Shown here piece by piece: positions 1 to 9,367 of a DNA stretch of 64,000 bases. Under the pieces are notes generated by a model. That model saw only the letters and a list, made by a program, of their open reading frames with translations. It had not been told where the DNA came from and did no database searches. Numbering within the stretch: position 1 is the first letter of the stretch; each line of letters starts with the position of its first letter. A program made the translations under genes and the position numbers. The DNA lies in NCBI GenBank assembly GCA_013416485.1, contig JACCEO010000011.1, forward strand, positions 27,737 through 91,736, in the 5' to 3' direction. Origin of the DNA: Alcaligenaceae bacterium. Lineage in GTDB: Bacteria; Pseudomonadota; Gammaproteobacteria; Burkholderiales; Burkholderiaceae_B.

Positions 1-18
1 TGCCGGTGTGAGGGTGTC

Positions 19-1611
19 ATGAGTACCTCCCTGAAGTATCTGACCACCGGGCTAAGTGTATGTGTCTTGTTATCTGGTTGTGCATTAAGTGAACGTATGC
101 AGCATATTGGCGCCGTTATTCGTCAGACCAGTGTAAGTGTAAAGTCCGAGCATGACAGTTTTTCCAAGACGATTTCCAGCCAAGAGGCCAGGCGTGCAGC
201 TCAAGAGGTCGATAGGCCTTGGTTGGCCGGACGTGCCCAGCCATTGGCACGCGAGCTGACTTTACCTTTAGCATTGCGTGAGCGGGTCAATACCACCTTG
301 CTGTTTGCCGATAGTGAACTGTCATTATTAGAGTTGGCGCAGCGCATCACTACAGTGACATCGATTCCTGTCTATGTTCGACCTGATGCCTTGTTACCTA
401 TGGATCAGTTTTTGCCTCGTTTGGCGGGGGGAAACAACGCAGCACTTTTGTCTTCACCAGCTACGGTGGTATTAACCGGTGGTTCTGAACCTTTGGCGAC
501 GTTATTGGATACCGTCAGCGCTAGACTGGGGGTGGTGTGGGCGTATGTCAATCAGCGCATAGAGTTTTATCGAACGGAAACGAGGGTGTTCAATGTACGT
601 GCACTGACACTTAATGCCAGTGCACACGCTTCATTGGGACTGGGTTCCGAGCGCAGTGCTGCTAGTTTTACCAGTAATTCGCAAACCACCTTGGCCAGTC
701 CCGAGCATGATGTGCTGGCCGTGGTGCGTGCCCGAATCGAGCCTTTTCTGACGCGTTCTGGAATCCTGGTGGCCGAGTCAGGTGCTAGCTCGTCCATCGT
801 GGTCACTGACACCCCAGATGTTTTACATCGTATAGGGCAGTATTTAGATCACGAAAACAGAGCTCTGACACGGCGTGTGCGATTGATCTTCGAGGAAGTC
901 ACTGTGGCTACCGATGACAGCGCTCAGGCAGGGCTGGACTGGAATTTGGTGTTTTCCAGTGCCAAGCTGGCAGCAGCCATGACGGTGCCGGGTGCGGGTT
1001 TGGCCGAGATGGGCAGTGTGGGACTAGGCCTGAAAGAGGGGCCGTTTGCAGGCTCTGAAGCCATAGTCCAAGCGCTTAGTCAGGCAGGGCGGGTGGTACG
1101 ACGTAGCAGCCTGCCAGTGTTAACACTGAATCGGCGACCAGTCACCCATGCTGTGCGTACAACGTTTTCATATATAGATAAAGTAGAAACAACAGCCTTA
1201 GCCAGTGGAGCAAATATGGCCTTGCCCACAGTGTCGGTAAGCCAAAAAGAGGAAACCGTTGGTTCTTTATTGACCTTGGTACCCGATGCTCAAGAAGATG
1301 GCCAAATTTTACTGTCTGTTGCGTATGACAATACCGTCGCTCAGCCGTTAAGGTCAGTGACCTTTGGTGATAAGGCCAATCCCTTGCAGTTGCAGCAGGT
1401 CACCATAGATGGCAACGGCACCGTGCAGCAGGTTGTACTGCAGCCGGGTCAGCCTTTACTGATTTCTGGATTTGACCGCACCCAAGAAGAAACCGAAGGA
1501 CGCCGTTTGAATCCTGGCTTGCCTATCGCTTTAGGTGGCAGTGATCGTGCCAGTAGCCAGCAGTTGACTACCGTTATGGTGGTGACGGCCCAGGTCGAGG
1601 AAGGATTCTAA
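19..1611 (+). CDS. pilN: PilN-type secretin lipoprotein of a type IVb pilus
   Basis: 530 residues. The N-terminus is a lipoprotein signal with lipobox LSGC (lipidated Cys21), followed by secretin N-type regions and a C-terminal secretin-like half rich in Gly/Ser/Thr and ending in beta-strand-like sequence. Length and placement match PilN of the R64 thin pilus, the outer-membrane ring through which the pilus passes. The following genes are pilO, pilP, pilQ and pilR homologues in the R64 order, which supports the call more than any single motif. The start is taken as ATG 19, preceded by GAGGGTG as a ribosome site; an upstream gene could end in the overlapping ATGA (TGA 20-22), but only 18 bases are visible. 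Family call by recognition; function inferred. Confidence 0.87.
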   Translation: MSTSLKYLTTGLSVCVLLSGCALSERMQHIGAVIRQTSVSVKSEHDSFSKTISSQEARRAAQEVDRPWLAGRAQPLARELTLPLALRERVNTTLLFADSELSLLELAQRITTVTSIPVYVRPDALLPMDQFLPRLAGGNNAALLSSPATVVLTGGSEPLATLLDTVSARLGVVWAYVNQRIEFYRTETRVFNVRALTLNASAHASLGLGSERSAASFTSNSQTTLASPEHDVLAVVRARIEPFLTRSGILVAESGASSSIVVTDTPDVLHRIGQYLDHENRALTRRVRLIFEEVTVATDDSAQAGLDWNLVFSSAKLAAAMTVPGAGLAEMGSVGLGLKEGPFAGSEAIVQALSQAGRVVRRSSLPVLTLNRRPVTHAVRTTFSYIDKVETTALASGANMALPTVSVSQKEETVGSLLTLVPDAQEDGQILLSVAYDNTVAQPLRSVTFGDKANPLQLQQVTIDGNGTVQQVVLQPGQPLLISGFDRTQEETEGRRLNPGLPIALGGSDRASSQQLTTVMVVTAQVEEGF

Positions 1612-1612
1612 A

Positions 1613-2926
1613 GTGCATAGCGATACGCCTTTGCTGCTGCCTTCGGCATCCTCGATCTTGGTATTTGGCTTAGAGTGGTTTCCTTTGCTGGGTGGGGGCT
1701 TGCACCGTCAAAGTCTGCGTCTGGCGCGTAAGTACAGAGCCAGCCATGTGGTGCTAAGTGGTGAGCAGGCAGGTTCGGTGGGTATGACGCGTTTGCGCAA
1801 GCGGGCCTCTGGACGAAAGACACCTTTGCAGTCTGCCGCTCAAAGCTTGGCCAGTTTGTTTCCCTCTGGCACCGTGGCGTTGATACTGCCACTCGCCGAG
1901 CACGGCTGGTGGTTGGTAGCCGCACATGAAGGGGCAGTGGTGGCGCGTACTGACAGGGTCTATGAAACGTTGGATCAGGCCTTGAATGCCTTGTCTGATG
2001 TTCGTTTAGCGTATCCACAACTACAAGACCTTAGCCAAGATACCGATATAGCTCCTGGTTTGTCTGACTTATACGCCAGCAGTGCATCGAACAATCGCTT
2101 GCAGAAGGTGGGCCGCTGGGACAGTGTGCTTCCTGTGCCAGTGCAATGGCTTGCGTTGGCGCTAACGGTAGTTGCGATAGCGCCAACGGTGTGGCAGTGG
2201 GTGCATACCAAGCAGGCTCAACCTGCAGTGCAGGCTGAACCCGATACGCAATTGGCTTGGCAATTGGCCGTACGTCAGGCAACTCAGGCGCGTTGCTTGC
2301 ACGGTATGCAGGGAACGCAGCCTGTGCTGAGCTCTTTGTACGACTTGCCTGTGGTTATTGCGGGCTGGCAGTTAGCCAGCGTGGAGTGCACTGCAGGACG
2401 ATCTGCCTGGATGTGTCAGGGGGATTATCAACGGCAACAGCAAGAGGCGACAAATGACGGTTTTTTGCGTTCATCGCCATCTAGATGGACTAGCCGTTTC
2501 CCAACGATGGATTTGGCCAAGGTCAGTTGGGCGGTAGCGGCGCCATGCACTTTATTCAGCAGCCCAGCGCTAAATAGTGCAAATCACAATGAACGGCATT
2601 TATTTAGTGCCTGGCAAGCGATACGCCCGGCGTTTTCACGTCTTGAGGCCGGGCAATCTCAGGCCTTACCGGTAAATCCGCCGCGCGATAGCAAGGGGCA
2701 GGTGCTGGTTCAACCTGTAGATCTGCAGGCACCTTTATATCGTGAGGTGCATATTCAAAGCCCTTTGCGATCATTTGAACTATTGCTACCCCATATCGCC
2801 AGTGTGGAATGGCGCCGCTTGGCGCTTACGGTGAACCAGGCAATTAAACCGACGTTGAAAAGCAGTCAGCTTAATGTCACTTTTCTAGGAGTGTTGCATG
2901 AAGTCGCATCCTTATCTACTCGTTAG
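1613..2926 (+). CDS. pilO: Type IVb pilus accessory protein PilO
   Basis: 437 residues with a GTG start two bases after the pilN stop. Residues 1 to about 170 form a soluble cytoplasmic-type domain; a single membrane span lies near 178-200 (VPVQWLALALTVVAIAPTVW); the rest should be periplasmic. This architecture fits the PilO2 family of type IVb pili, a bitopic inner-membrane protein of the assembly platform. It overlaps pilP by 29 bp, so the genes are probably translationally coupled. Sequence conservation in this family is low, so the assignment leans on gene order and topology. Confidence 0.8.
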   Translation: MHSDTPLLLPSASSILVFGLEWFPLLGGGLHRQSLRLARKYRASHVVLSGEQAGSVGMTRLRKRASGRKTPLQSAAQSLASLFPSGTVALILPLAEHGWWLVAAHEGAVVARTDRVYETLDQALNALSDVRLAYPQLQDLSQDTDIAPGLSDLYASSASNNRLQKVGRWDSVLPVPVQWLALALTVVAIAPTVWQWVHTKQAQPAVQAEPDTQLAWQLAVRQATQARCLHGMQGTQPVLSSLYDLPVVIAGWQLASVECTAGRSAWMCQGDYQRQQQEATNDGFLRSSPSRWTSRFPTMDLAKVSWAVAAPCTLFSSPALNSANHNERHLFSAWQAIRPAFSRLEAGQSQALPVNPPRDSKGQVLVQPVDLQAPLYREVHIQSPLRSFELLLPHIASVEWRRLALTVNQAIKPTLKSSQLNVTFLGVLHEVASLSTR

Positions 2927-3416
2927 TTCAGCGCATATGGCATTGGCATGTGTGTCAGTAGGCGTAAGTGCCTTGGTACTTGCCCTAGCCGTTACACCTG
3001 CTTCGTCTAACGCAGCTAGTAGTAAATCTGCCGCACCTAGTGTGGATGCTGATATAGGCGGTGCAATGGCCGTACGTGAGTTAATGCGGCTAGATACTGA
3101 ACTAGCGCTGAATGCGACACGAAGTCGCTTGAAAGAGGCTGACAAACGTTCTGAAACGGCTTTGGCTTTGTCGGATCAACCCGGTGGCCAATTAAAGTTA
3201 GTCGCTATTTATGGTGTGGGTAAACGCCTATTGGCTGAGGTTTTGGTTGGTAATCAGCCTTATGTGTATTTACGCGGTCAGCCCTTACCTATAGGGGCTA
3301 AGCCTGGCAGCCGTGTTTATAAGTTGGGAGGTATTAGCGGTTCTTGTGTTCAGCTAGAGCGGCAGGACGAGGCGCATACCTTGTGTTTGCATCCTTCGCT
3401 AAAGGCGTCGCGATGA
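2898..3416 (+). CDS. pilP: Type IV pilus biogenesis protein PilP
   Basis: 172 residues. An N-terminal hydrophobic segment (about residues 13-33, rich in Ala/Val/Leu) acts as signal peptide or anchor and is followed by a charged helix and a small beta-rich periplasmic domain (VAIYGVGKRLLAEVLVG onwards). Size and order fit PilP of R64-type pili, thought to link the inner-membrane platform to the secretin. The start lies inside the 3' end of pilO, preceded by AGGAGTG. Its stop overlaps the pilQ start in an ATGA. Function inferred from family and context. Confidence 0.78.
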   Translation: MKSHPYLLVSSAHMALACVSVGVSALVLALAVTPASSNAASSKSAAPSVDADIGGAMAVRELMRLDTELALNATRSRLKEADKRSETALALSDQPGGQLKLVAIYGVGKRLLAEVLVGNQPYVYLRGQPLPIGAKPGSRVYKLGGISGSCVQLERQDEAHTLCLHPSLKASR

Positions 3417-5203
3417 GACAGCGTATTTCTGGATGGTTACATCATGCACCGTTTGTGCCATCCTATCCTTTACGTCAAGCACAAGATCGTTATGACAGCG
3501 CGCAGGCTGGCTCTATCGCGAACGCCGAGGAGCTATTCATGATGCGGCCATCTTTTGTAGAGCTTCTGGATGAGCAGTTTGCGGTGCAAGCTTTAGTTGG
3601 GCGTTTATGCCCCGTCTTGCTTGATGATGGTGCTGTCGCCTTGTTTGCCTTGGCTGAACACGTAGGCAGTGATCAGGCCGACGAGCTGTCACGACGGATA
3701 GTGCAACAGGGCTATAGGCTGGCTAATCCTGCGCGCTACATGTTAACGGCTCCTTTGTTGTTGGCCATAGGGCGGCGGCAACTGCTGTTGTCATCCGGTT
3801 TGCCATCTGGATTGGGGGTAGCAACAGGCGGAACTGAACACTCGACTACTGCCTTGGCCGATGCTTTTCAGGATATGGTGGAATGGGGAGTACGCCACCA
3901 GGCCAGTGACTTGCATATTAATCTGTTGCAAACCGAGGCCGTGTCTGAGGTGCGTTACACCGTGGCAGGTCGTTATGTGGCCCCCGAGTGTTTCCGTGGC
4001 ATGCCCACCAGTATGCTTAGTGACATGCTAGCCGTAGCCTGGATGGATATCCGTGGTGGCAATGGAGCTGTCTTTGATCCTGGTTCTGAACAACAAGGCA
4101 GCATCGTCAAGACCGTTGGTGGGCAATGTGTCATGCTCCGTTGGGCGTCCTTAGCCGCAGAGCGCGGTGTAAGCGTCTGCTTGCGTTTGTTAGTGCGCAC
4201 AGCCGGCGCTATGGCTCCAGAGCTTCACGAGCTAGGCTATTTGCCCGATCAGATCGAACAAATACAGCGTGCTTTGACGGCAGAAGGGGGAGCAGTCGTG
4301 TTTGCTGGTACGGTGGGGTCAGGCAAGTCAACTACGTTAGCGTCGTTGATTAGTCGCTTGCCAGACGATCGCAAGGTCATCACGGTAGAAGATCCGGTGG
4401 AGTACGTGATTCCTGGTGCCATACAAAATACCGTGGCACGCGCTTTGGACAAGGACGCACATAATTATTATGCCGCTAAGCTCAGGGCGTTGAAACGCTC
4501 AGCCATGAGCGACGTATTGCTTGGGGAAATCCGCGACTCAGAAACAGGCTTGGCCTTTATGGACTTGGCAAGCTCCGGTGTAAATATCTATACAACGGTG
4601 CATGCCCCTTCAGCAGCGTTGGTTGCAGAACGCTTGGCTTCGGATTTTATCGGTGTATCACGTGACTTTCTGGCTACGCCGGGCGTGCTCAAACTATTGG
4701 TTTACCAAGCCTTGTTGCCACTGTTGTGCGCCAATTGCGCGTTACCTGCGGATGGCTTATTTAAAGGTGAGAAGGCTAGGGAATGGCAAGCCAGGCTAGA
4801 TGCCATTACTACCGTCTATGGGGATATCTCTAGCGGACTCAAGGTGCGCAACACAGAAGGTTGTTCACTGTGCCGTCAGGCACAACTGCTGCCACTGGCG
4901 GGTTATGCAGGCAGGACAGTTGCTGCGGAAATCCTGGAACCTGCTTTGCGCCCAGGCTATTTACACAGCGTACAGACACGTAGTTTGCCGTATTGGTTAG
5001 AGGCCGAGCAACAACAGTCTACGGGTCCTATGGCAATGGAAAATTCCCGACGTTGCGCTATGGATAGCGCCATGATCAAGGCGTCTCTAGGGCAGATAGA
5101 TCCGCGGGATATCGAGTCGCGCTTTCAGTCATTCCAGACCTTGTATTTACGCAGTCAGTTGGATACGTCTCGTAAGTCCCATCATCTAAGGGTCATCTCA
5201 TGA
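3413..5203 (+). CDS. pilQ: Type IVb pilus assembly ATPase PilQ (GspE/PulE family)
   Basis: Cytoplasmic hexameric ATPase powering pilus extension. The chosen ATG 3413 overlaps the pilP stop (ATGA) and gives 596 residues; an upstream ATG at 3344 would lie deep inside pilP. Visible motifs are Walker A GTVGSGKST at about residue 299, the Asp box ITVEDPVEY, a Walker B-like LLGEIRD, and a His box near TTVHAPSA. A C-terminal CANC...CSLC cysteine set resembles the zinc-binding tetracysteine of secretion ATPases. It is called PilQ in R64 nomenclature and is not the PilQ secretin of type IVa pili. The last four bases overlap pilR. Confidence 0.9.
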   Translation: MRQRISGWLHHAPFVPSYPLRQAQDRYDSAQAGSIANAEELFMMRPSFVELLDEQFAVQALVGRLCPVLLDDGAVALFALAEHVGSDQADELSRRIVQQGYRLANPARYMLTAPLLLAIGRRQLLLSSGLPSGLGVATGGTEHSTTALADAFQDMVEWGVRHQASDLHINLLQTEAVSEVRYTVAGRYVAPECFRGMPTSMLSDMLAVAWMDIRGGNGAVFDPGSEQQGSIVKTVGGQCVMLRWASLAAERGVSVCLRLLVRTAGAMAPELHELGYLPDQIEQIQRALTAEGGAVVFAGTVGSGKSTTLASLISRLPDDRKVITVEDPVEYVIPGAIQNTVARALDKDAHNYYAAKLRALKRSAMSDVLLGEIRDSETGLAFMDLASSGVNIYTTVHAPSAALVAERLASDFIGVSRDFLATPGVLKLLVYQALLPLLCANCALPADGLFKGEKAREWQARLDAITTVYGDISSGLKVRNTEGCSLCRQAQLLPLAGYAGRTVAAEILEPALRPGYLHSVQTRSLPYWLEAEQQQSTGPMAMENSRRCAMDSAMIKASLGQIDPRDIESRFQSFQTLYLRSQLDTSRKSHHLRVIS

Positions 5204-6330
5204 ACCACTATCGTCGCTACATAGTGCATCGCCCCTGGTTAGCTGCTTTAGTTCATGTTCACGACAGATGGCGCTTTATCGGGCTTAGGGCTGATTACTA
5301 TGACTATCTGTCGGCCTTACTGCTAGGTATGCGTGGGACACGGACCTTGAAAGATGTATTCCAGGCGGATGCCAGCCGTTATGGGACATCGTCGGCCAGG
5401 GGCAGGCTGTCTGCGCGCTGGTTAAACACCTTTCAGTTATCCAGCGGTGATTTATACAGTACTTGGCTGGCAGAGTTTCCGGTAGCTGAGCTAGGTTTGA
5501 TACGCATGGCGCAGTCATTTGGAAATACTACGCTGGTGAAAACCTTGGCAGAGCTGGCTAAGGTTCTGGTGCTTACGCGACAAGCAGGGCAAATCGTGAT
5601 TACCACCTTGTGGGCTGCGGCCTTGGCCCTAATAGTGGCGTTGTTGCTAATGGCTGCCGTGCCGTGGTTTACCGTGCCCAAGTTATTGCAGACTTTTGCA
5701 ACTGTGCCGCCGGAATACTACGGTGGCATGACGCGTCAGCTGGTGGCGTGGTCCGAACTAATCCGTCAGTTTTACGTGTTTTTAATGGTGCTGTGTTTAG
5801 GTGGTTGGGGTGTATTGCTATGGTCCCTACCTAATACATATGGGCCTATACGCAAGGTCTTGGATAGCTATCTGATCTGGCGTATCTACCGCTATGTGCA
5901 GGTATTGCGCTTTTTGGCCTTACTAGCCTTGGTGCTGGCTAATGACGATGGCGGCTCTACTCAGTTGCGTAGCGCCTTGATATTGCAAAAGCAAGGTGCT
6001 AGCCCTTGGCTGGCCAGTCATATCGACGCTATGTTGCTGAACATTGATAGTGGGGTTACGGGGGCAGCTAGCTTTGATACTGGTTTGCTAGATCGTGAAC
6101 ACTATTGGTTCTTTAGCGACATGGTAATGGCACGCGGTCTAAGTTCAGGCTTGGCGCTGACTAGTGAACGCTTGCGCTTACAGGTGTTGGGTGTGGTGGC
6201 CAGACAAGCGGCGGTGCTGCGCTGGAGCATGTTGTTGGTTTGCTTGGCCCTGGTGTTGGGGCTGGGTTTATGGCACTACGCCGTAATTGATGAGTTACGT
6301 CGTTCTTTAATGATTTTTCACGCCAGTTAG
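5200..6330 (+). CDS. pilR: Type IVb pilus inner-membrane platform protein PilR (GspF family)
   Basis: 376 residues, coupled to pilQ through an ATGA overlap. The protein has soluble helical stretches separated by strongly hydrophobic segments around residues 133-153, 195-212 and 348-366, the three-span pattern of GspF/PilC platform proteins that recruit the ATPase and handle pilin subunits. Position between the ATPase and the major pilin is the same as in R64. No clear terminator follows, so pilS is probably in the same transcript with its own strong ribosome site. Confidence 0.85.
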   Translation: MNHYRRYIVHRPWLAALVHVHDRWRFIGLRADYYDYLSALLLGMRGTRTLKDVFQADASRYGTSSARGRLSARWLNTFQLSSGDLYSTWLAEFPVAELGLIRMAQSFGNTTLVKTLAELAKVLVLTRQAGQIVITTLWAAALALIVALLLMAAVPWFTVPKLLQTFATVPPEYYGGMTRQLVAWSELIRQFYVFLMVLCLGGWGVLLWSLPNTYGPIRKVLDSYLIWRIYRYVQVLRFLALLALVLANDDGGSTQLRSALILQKQGASPWLASHIDAMLLNIDSGVTGAASFDTGLLDREHYWFFSDMVMARGLSSGLALTSERLRLQVLGVVARQAAVLRWSMLLVCLALVLGLGLWHYAVIDELRRSLMIFHAS

Positions 6331-6357
6331 TAATGTTGATTTTTTAAAGGATATTTT

Positions 6358-6963
6358 ATGTCTAACTTAATTTCTGTTGCTTCTGTTAATCAAGCGGTTT
6401 TGGTTGATGCTGTTGATGTCAAGCAGCATGGGTTTTCATTAATCGAGGTTTCTATAGTGACGGCCATTGTGTTGCTGTTGGCCATCATAGGCATACCTGC
6501 CATAGGGGGATATGTTGTTGAAAATAAAGTACCTAAAGTGGGCGAGGAGTTAGCTCGTTTTATCATGCAAACCAAGGTGAATGGACCCAATGGTTCGACC
6601 ACACCCTATGCAGGTATTAGTACGGATCATTTTGCAAATCTTGTCAGTGACTCCAGTATATTCACTGTCACTGATAACGGCGGCAGCAAGGCGGTGTATC
6701 ACGGCTTAGGCACTGATGGCAGCGTGAATATTACCGAAGCTAGCGCTGGGGAAGCATTCACTATTACCTTAAATAAAGTGAACAATGCGGCTTGTCCTTC
6801 GATAGCATCGGTGATGCAAAGAGTAGTAAACCAGATTACGGTACAGCCCGATAGTGGTGCCGCGGTCACGGTAAAAAGTGCTACCCAGGCTTATAACGCC
6901 TTAAGCACGGAGTCTGCCTGTAGCAAAGGGGATGTCAATACCTTTGTCTTTACCGCCGGTTAA
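6358..6963 (+). CDS. pilS: Type IVb major prepilin PilS
   Basis: 201 residues with a class-III signal. Cleavage is expected after Gly25 in KQHG|FSLIEV, giving a mature pilin of 176 residues that starts with Phe and has Glu at +5. The 25-residue leader and the mature size are typical of type IVb pilins. The hydrophobic stalk is FSLIEVSIVTAIVLLLAIIG. Two cysteines, one in NAACPS and one in ESACSKG, should form the D-region disulfide. A strong ribosome site AAAGGA precedes ATG 6358. It is the likely pilus shaft subunit. Confidence 0.88.
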   Translation: MSNLISVASVNQAVLVDAVDVKQHGFSLIEVSIVTAIVLLLAIIGIPAIGGYVVENKVPKVGEELARFIMQTKVNGPNGSTTPYAGISTDHFANLVSDSSIFTVTDNGGSKAVYHGLGTDGSVNITEASAGEAFTITLNKVNNAACPSIASVMQRVVNQITVQPDSGAAVTVKSATQAYNALSTESACSKGDVNTFVFTAG

Positions 6964-6974
6964 GGGGAAACGCT

Positions 6975-7988
6975 ATGCAGGGGCAACGCGGGTTTGTACT
7001 GCTTGAACTAATGGTAGGCGCGTTGATCGTCACCCTGCTGGCGGTGTGGGGCGCTAATACGCTGGCGCGTCGTATAGACGAGGCCAGCGCGCAGACAGCT
7101 GCTGTATGGATGTTGTCAGTCAGGGGGGCTGCCCAAGCATATGTCAATCATTATGCAGCGCATTTGACGCAGGCAGACCCGGCAATTGTCATGGCAACTC
7201 AAGGGTATGCCGATTGGGCCGCTCCCACACTCAATGAACTAAAAAGTAACGGTTTGCTGGCCACAGGTTTTCCTGAGGATGTTAGTTTGGCAGGTAGTGC
7301 CAATATACGTTTAACGCGTGCTGGTGATTGCCCAGGTTCGCTTTGTGCTTTAACCGTATTTATCACCAGTACACGTCCCTTGCTACGTCCTAATTCGGAT
7401 CAGGTCGATGAACATATGATGGCCTTGTGGTTGATGGCGGCCCAAGGCTTAGGTGGCAAGGTGACATCATCCCAAGCGCAGTGGTTGTCTGGGGCATCGT
7501 TTAAATATCCCAACCCTCCGGCTGACGGTATGGCCGCAATGCCACCAGGGACGTTGGTTTTAGTAATAACTCCAGAACAATTAGGTGGTAGTGATTTTTT
7601 ACGGATACGCGACACGCGTGATCCCGATTTCCAAGGTGACCTAACAGTACAAGGTGATGTGGCAGCTGCCGCCGATATACACCTGGACGGGCGTTTAATT
7701 CTGGGTAGCCAGGCTAACTGGATGGATGGTTGTGACAAGGAAGGCGCAATCACCCAGGACAATCACGGTGGTTTATTGCAGTGCCGTGGTGGGATGTGGC
7801 AATCAACAGCACGCGGCGGTGGTGGTTATTCCGTAGATACTGCTTTGGGGTGCACGGTGGGTGGTGTCAATCCGATAACTAACGGATGTAATTGTCCTGT
7901 ACGCCATCATAGGGTGCTGATTTCAGACAGCGGTACTGAAGTGCCAGGTGGGGGCAGGGTGCTAGGTTATCTCTGTGTTAGTAGGTAG
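6975..7988 (+). CDS. pilV: PilV-like minor pilin / tip adhesin
   Basis: 337 residues. A short class-III leader is cleaved after Gly6 (MQGQRG|FVLLELMVG, Glu at +5), followed by a pilin stalk and a long globular C-terminal region with cysteines (GCTVGGVNP, NGCNCPVRH). A long minor pilin directly after the major pilin matches PilV of R64, the tip adhesin whose C-terminus is varied by a shufflon in plasmids. No recombinase gene, inverted cassette or alternative C-terminus is seen in the next kilobase, so this looks like a fixed PilV. It is the last gene of the cluster. Confidence 0.78.
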   Translation: MQGQRGFVLLELMVGALIVTLLAVWGANTLARRIDEASAQTAAVWMLSVRGAAQAYVNHYAAHLTQADPAIVMATQGYADWAAPTLNELKSNGLLATGFPEDVSLAGSANIRLTRAGDCPGSLCALTVFITSTRPLLRPNSDQVDEHMMALWLMAAQGLGGKVTSSQAQWLSGASFKYPNPPADGMAAMPPGTLVLVITPEQLGGSDFLRIRDTRDPDFQGDLTVQGDVAAAADIHLDGRLILGSQANWMDGCDKEGAITQDNHGGLLQCRGGMWQSTARGGGGYSVDTALGCTVGGVNPITNGCNCPVRHHRVLISDSGTEVPGGGRVLGYLCVSR

Positions 7989-8042
7989 TTGGTTTTACTG
8001 TCCCGTTACGGGAAAGCGGTTCGTGCAAGGTCCATTAGGCTG

Positions 8043-8065
8043 GCTGCCGTCGTACCCACGGCAGC
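8043..8065. terminator. Hairpin between pilV and puuD (possible terminator)
   Basis: A perfect 8-bp inverted repeat GCTGCCGT/ACGGCAGC with a 7-base loop lies between the convergent pilV and puuD genes. A smaller TCCCG/CGGGA hairpin sits at about 7999-8012. There is no clear U-tract, so intrinsic termination is only possible. Confidence 0.45.
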
Positions 8066-8112
8066 AGCTTTGCAAAAGAAATCAAACTATGCTCTAGATG
8101 ATCACAACTCTT

Positions 8113-9327
8113 TTAAGAGCCGTCCCAAGCAGCGATTGCAGCTCGCTCAGCATCTGTCATGCTAGTCATATTGCCTAGCGGCATATAACGACTGGCAACG
8201 GTTTGCTTGATTTGATCCGCATGTCGCTGTATGTCGCCGAGGCTTTCTAGATGTACACCTGCCGGAGCAGCAGCAAAACCACCCAGAGTAGGTTTTTCAC
8301 TATGGCATTGGACACACCGGGCAGTGACTATGCCTAGTACAGAGGTTTCGGTATCTTTTCCGCTATCCACCACAGGAACTGGTGTGCTTGATGGTGTGGT
8401 GGTTGGTGCCATCAACCAGGCAGCGATGGCTAACAGGATGACACCTGCCACCGGGTAACCTAGTTGATTTTTCCCACTATGTCGCAACACAAAATATTGA
8501 CGTATCAGTGCGCCGGAAAAAATGAATAGGCTCATGATTTGCCAAGCGTAAGGGCTGGTATAAGTAAACGAATAGTGGTTGCTTAGCATTAGCAATACGA
8601 CGGGTAGCGTAAAGTAGGTGTTGTGTACCGAACGCTGTTTGCCACGTTTACCATCTAGGGGGTTGGGTGCTACACCGGCTTTCATGGCTTTTACCATGCG
8701 ACGCTGACCGGGAATAATCCAAAAGAAGACGTTAGCAGACATGGCAGTGGCCATGACAGCGCCGGTTAGTAAGAAGGCAGCGCGACCCTGGAACATTTGC
8801 ATGCTTAGCCAGGATACCAACACCATCATGATGCCTACGGCTAGACTTAAACGGCCGTCGTGCTTCATATTTGGACTGATGCGGCGGCATAGTTGATCGT
8901 AGACTACCCAGCCTGCTACTAGGAATGCCACGGCCAGTGCGCTGGCCTGTACACCTGACATGGTGGCTGCCCAAGCCCAGGGGCTGGATGGGTTTACCAA
9001 GTAAAAGGTCGGTTTAAGCAAATACATAATGGCAAACAAGGCGAACCCTGATAACCAGGTGGAATAGGCTTTCCAGAATGACCAATGCAAGTCTTCTGGC
9101 AGATCGGGGGGGCTAACTAGGTATTTTTGATTGTGGTAGAAACCACCGCCGTGTACGGCCCACATCTCGCCAGATACACCGGCTTTACTTTGTATTGGAT
9201 TACGTGGTGGGCGCAGGCTGTTGTCCAGCATGACGAAGTAGATGGACTCACCTATCCAGGCGATGGCAGCAATGACGTGTAACCATCGCAATAATAGATT
9301 GCCAAATTCCGACAGAAACGCTTCCAT
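8113..9327 (-). CDS. puuD: Membrane-bound urate oxidase PuuD with C-terminal cytochrome c
   Basis: 404 residues that oxidise urate to 5-hydroxyisourate in the inner membrane. The N-terminal part has about eight hydrophobic spans starting with LLRWLHVIAAIAWIGESIYF and corresponds to the urate oxidase N-terminal domain. After a Pro/Thr-rich linker comes a cytochrome c domain with heme motif CVQCH at 338-342 and a likely axial Met at about 382 (YMPLGN). This is the form found in many proteobacteria in place of soluble uricase, passing electrons to the respiratory chain. AAAGGA precedes the ATG. It shares a leftward unit with uraH, 40 bp upstream. Confidence 0.93.
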   Translation of the reverse strand: MEAFLSEFGNLLLRWLHVIAAIAWIGESIYFVMLDNSLRPPRNPIQSKAGVSGEMWAVHGGGFYHNQKYLVSPPDLPEDLHWSFWKAYSTWLSGFALFAIMYLLKPTFYLVNPSSPWAWAATMSGVQASALAVAFLVAGWVVYDQLCRRISPNMKHDGRLSLAVGIMMVLVSWLSMQMFQGRAAFLLTGAVMATAMSANVFFWIIPGQRRMVKAMKAGVAPNPLDGKRGKQRSVHNTYFTLPVVLLMLSNHYSFTYTSPYAWQIMSLFIFSGALIRQYFVLRHSGKNQLGYPVAGVILLAIAAWLMAPTTTPSSTPVPVVDSGKDTETSVLGIVTARCVQCHSEKPTLGGFAAAPAGVHLESLGDIQRHADQIKQTVASRYMPLGNMTSMTDAERAAIAAWDGS

Positions 9328-9367
9328 AATTTTCCTTTGAGGTATCTAGGGGATGGTATAGAGGCTG

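Noticed and set aside
1608..2018. 136-codon minus-strand frame opposite pilO
   Set aside because: No recognisable domains, no ribosome site, and fully inside a supported gene.
6964..8112. Possible shufflon at the pilV 3' end
   Set aside because: No inverted 19-bp-type repeats, alternate C-termini or recombinase gene found by eye.
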